A stretch of DNA of 36,075 bases, taken from Massilia sp. UBA2604. Its GTDB lineage: Bacteria > Pseudomonadota > Gammaproteobacteria > Burkholderiales > Burkholderiaceae_D. This document shows positions 32,176 through 36,075 of the stretch, piece after piece (position 1 is the first letter of the stretch; each line of letters starts with the position of its first letter). The DNA lies in NCBI GenBank assembly GCA_002339265.1, contig DDKG01000209.1, positions 1-36,075 of the forward strand, read 5' to 3'. The notes under the pieces were generated by a model that saw only the letters and a list, made by a program, of their open reading frames with translations, searched no databases and had not been told where the DNA came from. Position numbers and translations under genes: made by a program.

Positions 32176-33636
32176 TTAGGCTGGGACGACGTGCTCGGCG
32201 TCAATCACGCCGCGCGGATTCTTCGGCCCGAGCGGGATCGGGACGTCGACGCTCTTCGTGCCGCGCATCGTCATCCAGGTGTTCCAGGCCATCAGCACCA
32301 TGCCGGTCAGGTACAGGGCGCCGCCGGTGACGCGGATCACGTAATACGGCCAGGTGGCCTTGACGCTCTCGGCGAAGGTATAGGTCAGGGTGCCGTCCGG
32401 ATTCACGGCGCGCCACATCAGGCCTTGCATCACGCCGGCGATCCACATCGAGGCGATGTACAGCACGACGCCGATCGTGGCGACCCAAAAATGGGTTTCA
32501 ACCATTGAGACGCTGTGCATCTGTTTTTTACCGGCGACGCGCGGGATGATGTAGTAGATCGAACCCATGGTGATGAAGCCGACCCAGCCCAGGGCGCCGG
32601 CGTGGACGTGGGCGACGGTCCAGTCGGTGTAGTGCGACAGCGCGTTGATGGTCTTGATCGACATCATCGGGCCCTCGAAGGTGGCCATGCCGTAGAACGA
32701 CAGCGAGACGATCATGAACTTCAGCAGCGGATCCGAGCGCAGCTTGTGCCAGGCGCCCGACAGCGTCATGATCCCGTTGATCATGCCGCCCCACGATGGC
32801 GCCAGCAGGATGATCGAGAACACCATGCCCAGCGATTGCGTCCAGTCGGGCAGCGCGGTGTAGTGCAGGTGGTGCGGACCGGCCCACATATAGGTGAAGA
32901 TCAGGGCCCAGAAGTGCACGATCGACAGGCGGTACGAGTACACCGGACGCTCGGCCTGCTTCGGAATGAAGTAATAGACCATGCCCAGGTAGCCGGCGGT
33001 GAGGATGAAGCCGACCGCGTTATGGCCGTACCACCACTGGATCATGGCGTCCTGCACGCCCGAATACACCGAGTACGATTTGGTCAGCGAGGCCGGCGAG
33101 GTCATGCCGTTCACGATGTGCAGGATGGCCACCGCCAGGATGAAGGCGCCGAAGAACCAGTTGGCGACGTAGATGTGCTTGACCTTGCGCTTGACGATGG
33201 TGCCGAAGAACACCACGGCATAAGCGACCCAGACGATGGCGATCAGGATCGAGATCGGCCATTCGAGTTCGGCGTATTCCTTGCCGCGCGTGAAGCCCAT
33301 CGGCAGCGTGACCGCGGCGCACAGCAGCACCGCCTGCCAGCCCCAGAAGGTGAAAGCGGCCAGCTTGTCCGAGAACAGGCGAACCTGGCAGGTGCGCTGC
33401 ACCACGTAGTACGAGGTGGCGAACAATCCGCAGATGCCGAAGGCGAAAATGACCGCGTTGGTATGCAGCGGACGCAGGCGTCCGTAGCTGAGCCATGGGA
33501 TATCGAAGTTAAGCGCGGGCCAGGCCAGCTGGGCCGCGATGAACACCCCTGCCGCCATGCCGATCACGCCCCAGACCACGGTCGCAATGGCAAACTGGCG
33601 CACGATCTTGTAGTTATAGTTTAGACTGCTGTCCAA
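32176..33636 (-). CDS. ccoN: cbb3-type cytochrome c oxidase subunit I (catalytic CcoN)
   Basis: Catalytic subunit of the high-affinity proton-pumping oxidase, holding haem b and the haem b3-CuB centre in about twelve helices. Histidine ligands are seen in [14 protein letters not shown] (H58), [19 protein letters not shown] and [12 protein letters not shown]. The start is unusual: TTG at 33636 lies 6 bases after a strong AGGAG and gives [15 protein letters not shown], the usual family beginning (486 residues). A GTG at 33657 would add seven residues that contain the ribosome site itself. First gene of ccoNOQP-ccoG-fixH, under an FNR-type promoter. Confidence 0.95.
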   Translation of the reverse strand: MDSSLNYNYKIVRQFAIATVVWGVIGMAAGVFIAAQLAWPALNFDIPWLSYGRLRPLHTNAVIFAFGICGLFATSYYVVQRTCQVRLFSDKLAAFTFWGWQAVLLCAAVTLPMGFTRGKEYAELEWPISILIAIVWVAYAVVFFGTIVKRKVKHIYVANWFFGAFILAVAILHIVNGMTSPASLTKSYSVYSGVQDAMIQWWYGHNAVGFILTAGYLGMVYYFIPKQAERPVYSYRLSIVHFWALIFTYMWAGPHHLHYTALPDWTQSLGMVFSIILLAPSWGGMINGIMTLSGAWHKLRSDPLLKFMIVSLSFYGMATFEGPMMSIKTINALSHYTDWTVAHVHAGALGWVGFITMGSIYYIIPRVAGKKQMHSVSMVETHFWVATIGVVLYIASMWIAGVMQGLMWRAVNPDGTLTYTFAESVKATWPYYVIRVTGGALYLTGMVLMAWNTWMTMRGTKSVDVPIPLGPKNPRGVIDAEHVVPA

Positions 33637-33640
33637 GATG

Positions 33641-33647
33641 CTCTCCT
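33641..33647 (-). promoter_or_regulatory. ccoN: Ribosome binding site AGGAGAG that selects the TTG start of ccoN
   Basis: The AGGAG core ends 6 bases before TTG 33636. It lies within the codons that would be read from GTG 33657, so translation from the GTG would have to cover it, and no comparable site precedes the GTG. Confidence 0.65.
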
Positions 33648-33675
33648 GAAATGACACGATGTAGTGACAGTCAGG

Positions 33676-33717
33676 AGTGTGCGTTTAGGAACCTTAAAAA
33701 TCCTTGATGTGTATCAA
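33676..33717 (-). promoter_or_regulatory. FNR-dependent class II promoter of ccoNOQP
   Basis: TTGATGTGTATCAA at 33704-33717 is a perfect FNR box (TTGATnnnnATCAA). On the minus strand it is followed at the right distance for a class II promoter (box centre at -41.5) by CACACT (33681-33676), which has the key -11 A and -7 T of a -10 element. Transcription would start near 33669, giving a leader of about 33 bases to the TTG start. The FNR-type protein at 7147 has the recognition helix for this site. Confidence 0.85.
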
Positions 33718-33739
33718 AATGTTCCTTGATGGATAGAGT

Positions 33740-33866
33740 ATGGGGAACGTCTGTTGTAGCGCTGTTGTCCTTCAGCGGCGACGTTTTCTTCCACGATCCC
33801 ACGGGCATCGTTTTGAGACCAATCAAGTCCAAAACTAGACGGCCCACCGAGTTCCGGGGGGCTTTT
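33740..33866 (+). ncRNA. Candidate small RNA or structured leader before the DksA-like gene
   Basis: Three hairpins follow one another. The first has outer arms AACGTC (33746-33751)/GACGTT (33780-33785) and inner arms CGCTG (33760-33764)/CAGCG (33773-33777). The second is ACGATCC/GG-c-ATCGT (33793-33811) followed by TTT. The third is a terminator-type stem at 33842-33862 followed by TTTT. A TAGAGT at 33734-33739 could be the -10 box. The stretches TTTTCTTCC and CTTTTCCTC resemble anti-ribosome-site sequences of regulatory RNAs. It could be an independent sRNA or an attenuated leader of the gene at 33893. No known RNA family is claimed. Confidence 0.45.
33842..33866 (+). terminator. Intrinsic-terminator-like stem with T run
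   Basis: GCCCACCG (33842-33849) and CGGGGGGC (33855-33862) pair with one A-G mismatch around AGTTC and are followed by TTTT. It lies only 27 bases before the ATG at 33893, so it would either end a short RNA or attenuate the downstream gene. Confidence 0.55.
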
Positions 33867-33892
33867 CCTCACCTAACCAACAAGGAATCGCT

Positions 33893-34291
33893 ATGCCGCC
33901 TCTTTCCCAATCCGTTCACGAAGAAATGTCCAAGCGCCTCAACGCGGCGCGTGAAGACCTGCTCGGCGCCGTCCGTGCGCGCACCACGTCCGACGAGGGC
34001 GACGCCCCGCCGATCGGCCCGCTCGCGCACGAAGCGCAGGGCGACGACCGCAATACCGCCGAGATGATCGGCCACGACGAAGTCCACCTGGCCGAGCACG
34101 ATGCTAACACCTTGCACGAAATCGACGTCGCCCTCGGTAAGCTGGAAGCCGGCGGCGCCGGCATCTGCGAGTCGTGCGGCCGCGAGATCCCCGATGCGCG
34201 CCTACTGGCCACGCCGACGGTGCGCACCTGCATCGAATGCCAGGACCGCATCGAGAAGGAAAGCGGCGTCGGCCGCGGCCCAACCATGTAA
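33893..34291 (+). CDS. DksA/TraR-family zinc-finger regulator
   Basis: A 132-residue protein with an N-terminal helical part and a C-terminal zinc finger, C92-C95 and C113-C116 (ICESCGREIP and RTCIECQDR), as in the DksA/TraR C4-type family. DksA proteins enter the RNA polymerase secondary channel; this one is shorter than E. coli DksA (151) and its coiled-coil tip has no clear DxxDxA motif, so whether it acts with ppGpp is uncertain. Ribosome site AAGGAA precedes the ATG. It lies between the cbb3 structural genes and the ccoI-ccoS assembly genes, which hints at a link with low-oxygen growth. Confidence 0.88.
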   Translation: MPPLSQSVHEEMSKRLNAAREDLLGAVRARTTSDEGDAPPIGPLAHEAQGDDRNTAEMIGHDEVHLAEHDANTLHEIDVALGKLEAGGAGICESCGREIPDARLLATPTVRTCIECQDRIEKESGVGRGPTM

Positions 34292-34300
34292 TCGACCGTA

Positions 34301-34325
34301 GGATGGGCGGCTATGCCGTCCATCC
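34301..34325. terminator. Shared hairpin between convergent dksA-like and ccoS genes
   Basis: GGATGGGCGG and CCGTCCATCC form 10-base arms with one G-T pair around CTATG. It sits 10 bases after the DksA-like stop and 5 bases beyond the ccoS stop, so it can serve both transcripts. No long T run. Confidence 0.6.
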
Positions 34326-34329
34326 CACA

Positions 34330-34482
34330 TCATGCTCCACCGCGGTCATCATCCTGCAACACCCGATACGCCGGCCCCTCCAGATCGTCGAACTGCCCAC
34401 TTTCGGCCGCCCCGAAGAACACCCACAAGGCCACGCCCACCACCACCACGCTGAGCGGGACCAGCAAATACAAGGCTTCCAT
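34330..34482 (-). CDS. ccoS: cbb3-type cytochrome oxidase assembly protein CcoS
   Basis: A 50-residue protein with one N-terminal helix (MEALYLLVPLSVVVVGVALW) and the CcoS motif SGQFDDLEGPAYRVLQDD. CcoS is needed to insert cofactors (haem and CuB) into the cbb3 catalytic subunit. It starts 3 bases after the ccoI stop, so the two are translated together. It is too short for many gene finders. Confidence 0.92.
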   Translation of the reverse strand: MEALYLLVPLSVVVVGVALWVFFGAAESGQFDDLEGPAYRVLQDDDRGGA

Positions 34483-34485
34483 CGT

Positions 34486-36075
34486 CTAGTCCTTTCGCAA
34501 GCGCAGCGCATTGAGCACGACCACGGCCGAACTGGCCGCCATGCCGATCCCCGCCAGCCAGGGATTGAGCAGGCCCGTCGCCGCCGCCGGAATCGCCGCC
34601 ACGTTGTAGACCGTGGCCCAGGTCAGGTTCTGGCGGATCACGGCCAGGGTGCGGCGCGCCGTCTCGAGCGTGTCGGCCAGCGGCGCCAGGCTGTCGCCCA
34701 TCAGCACCCCATCGGCATGCAGCTGCGCCAGCTCCGCCCCGCGTCCCATCGCGAACGAGACGTCGGCCCCGCGCAGCACCGCCGCGTCGTTGATGCCGTC
34801 GCCGACCATCGCCACGATCGCGCCGTCCTGCTGCAGGCGCCGCACATAGGCCAGCTTTTCCTGCGGCAGCTTGCCGCCGATGGCGGTCGAGATGCCCAGC
34901 CGCGCCGCCACGGCTTGCGCCGCGTGCTGCTCGTCGCCGCTGAGCAGGACCACGGTCTTGCCGCTGGCGCGGATGCGGCGCACCACGTCCGCGGCGTCCG
35001 CGCGCAGGCCGTCGGCCAGGTCGAAGCGCGCCAGCCAGCCTTCGCTGTTGCCGAGCCAGACCGAGGTGGTGCCCACCGGCGCCGCCGCGCGCGCCACGCC
35101 GCCGGCCACGCCGGCGACCCAGGCGGCGCTGCCCAGGCGGTAGTAACGGCCATTGACCCAGCCCTCGACGCCCTGCCCGACCGTGAACTGCGTACGCTCG
35201 GCGCGTGCCGGCTCATTGCTGGACGTGGTCAGCGCCTCGCGGATCCCCAGCGCCAGCGGGTGCGGATTGTCGGCCTCCAGCGCGGCGGCGATGCGCAGGC
35301 AGTCGAAGCCGGCCAGGCTGCCCACCGACAGGGTCTGGCGCAGCACCGGGCGGCCGTGGGTAAGCGTGCCGGTCTTGTCGAACACCACGTGGGTGGCGCG
35401 ATCGAAGGTTTCCAGCGTGTGCGGCTGCACCGACAGCACGCCGCGTCGCAGCAGGCGGTCGGTGGCGGCGGCCAGCGCGGTCGGCGTGGCCAGCGACAGC
35501 GCGCACGGGCAGGACACCACCAGCACCGCGATCGCCACCTGCCAGGCCCGGCCAGGGTCCACCTGCAGCCAGGAGAAATAGGCCAGCACGGTCAATATCA
35601 GCAGGCCGAGCACGAACCAGGCCGCGACCCGGTCGGCCCACAGCGCCAGCGCCGGCTTGCCCTGCCCCGCGCGTTCGACCAGCCGCACCAGCATTGCCAG
35701 CGTGCTGTCGTGCGCGGTCGAGGTCACGCGCAGCACGATGGCACCGGCCGCATTGACGGCGCCGCCCGGCACCAGGTCGCCCACGCCGCGGCGCTGGGTG
35801 CGACTCTCGCCGGTCAGCAGCGCCAGGTCGACCTCGGTGTCGCCCTCGACGATCACGCCGTCGGCCGGCGCCGCCTGGCCGGCCCGCACCAGCACCAGGT
35901 CGTCCACCCGCAGGCTGCCGGCCGTCACCAGTTCCGTGTCCCGTGCGCGGGGATCGCCGCGCAGGCGCAGCGCCGATGGCGGCAAGCCCTGCTGCAGGCG
36001 CTCGAGCGCGCCGGCCGCCTTGCGGCGCGCGCCCAGTTCCAGGTAGCGGCTGCCCAGCAGCAGGAACACGAACAT
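34486..36075 (-). CDS. ccoI: Copper-translocating P1B-type ATPase CcoI/FixI, N terminus outside window
   Basis: Membrane ATPase that moves copper for assembly of the cbb3 oxidase. The C-terminal 529 residues are present. Counting from the window edge, these carry the actuator loop TGES (88-91), the metal-binding SCPCALSLATP helix (CPC 189-191), the phosphorylation motif DKTGTLTHG (D233), the HP dipeptide of P1B pumps (272-273) and GDGIND (425-430), followed by two closing helices. The frame runs off the right edge, so the N-terminal heavy-metal domain and first helices are missing and no start is visible. Its neighbourhood with ccoS and the cbb3 operon supports CcoI over the detoxifying pump CopA. 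Confidence 0.93.
   Translation of the reverse strand: MFVFLLLGSRYLELGARRKAAGALERLQQGLPPSALRLRGDPRARDTELVTAGSLRVDDLVLVRAGQAAPADGVIVEGDTEVDLALLTGESRTQRRGVGDLVPGGAVNAAGAIVLRVTSTAHDSTLAMLVRLVERAGQGKPALALWADRVAAWFVLGLLILTVLAYFSWLQVDPGRAWQVAIAVLVVSCPCALSLATPTALAAATDRLLRRGVLSVQPHTLETFDRATHVVFDKTGTLTHGRPVLRQTLSVGSLAGFDCLRIAAALEADNPHPLALGIREALTTSSNEPARAERTQFTVGQGVEGWVNGRYYRLGSAAWVAGVAGGVARAAAPVGTTSVWLGNSEGWLARFDLADGLRADAADVVRRIRASGKTVVLLSGDEQHAAQAVAARLGISTAIGGKLPQEKLAYVRRLQQDGAIVAMVGDGINDAAVLRGADVSFAMGRGAELAQLHADGVLMGDSLAPLADTLETARRTLAVIRQNLTWATVYNVAAIPAAATGLLNPWLAGIGMAASSAVVVLNALRLRKD

Overview
This 36 kb window is GC-rich DNA from a respiratory betaproteobacterium. The gene set and protein style best fit the Oxalobacteraceae, in particular the Massilia/Telluria group. 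That placement is inferred from family resemblance and gene order; there is no rRNA gene in the window. No tRNA, insertion sequence, prophage or CRISPR array was seen. Coding density is high, and only one stretch over 300 bases (8646-9146) lacks a gene.

Left end (1-8645): a leftward block encodes a cyanide-insensitive type bd quinol oxidase (cioA, cioB and a 42-residue DUF2474 microprotein). It is followed by a membrane-type formate dehydrogenase cluster: a TorD-like chaperone, a tiny Tat-signal protein, the catalytic alpha subunit with Cys instead of selenocysteine, and a 4Fe-4S beta subunit cut by the window edge. Diverging from cioA is an FNR-type oxygen sensor with four cluster cysteines, followed 8 bp later by an AraC-family regulator. 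Formate oxidation, quinone and bd oxidase could form a short formate-to-oxygen chain.

Middle (8646-28409): an AT-richer regulatory stretch precedes paoABC, a Tat-exported periplasmic molybdenum aldehyde oxidoreductase. Then come an EamA exporter, a secreted beta-barrel-like protein, a MocR regulator diverging from an AhpD-like/AzoR redox pair, a class A penicillin-binding protein, a metallophosphoesterase, a YCII-like protein, a Fur-controlled catecholate siderophore receptor of the Fiu type, a DUF885 peptidase-like protein, three small unknown proteins and an ACR3/BASS-like transporter. An almost perfect inverted pair of 30-bp elements lies between the receptor and DUF885 genes.

Right end (28396-36075): a complete cbb3 oxidase locus, ccoNOQP-ccoG-fixH, reads leftward from a promoter carrying a perfect FNR box (TTGATGTGTATCAA) at class II distance. 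On its far side lie a DksA/TraR zinc-finger gene and the convergent ccoI-ccoS assembly genes (ccoI is cut by the window edge). So the window holds two high-affinity terminal oxidases and an FNR-type regulator of the kind expected to control them.

The most interesting unexplained signal is the roughly 125 bp between the FNR box and the DksA-like gene. It folds on paper into three consecutive hairpins, the last with an intrinsic-terminator form, and may be a small RNA or an attenuated leader. Other points of interest are the DUF2474 and Tat-target microproteins, a perfect 7-2-7 inverted repeat upstream of paoABC, and the lack of a paoD chaperone gene.
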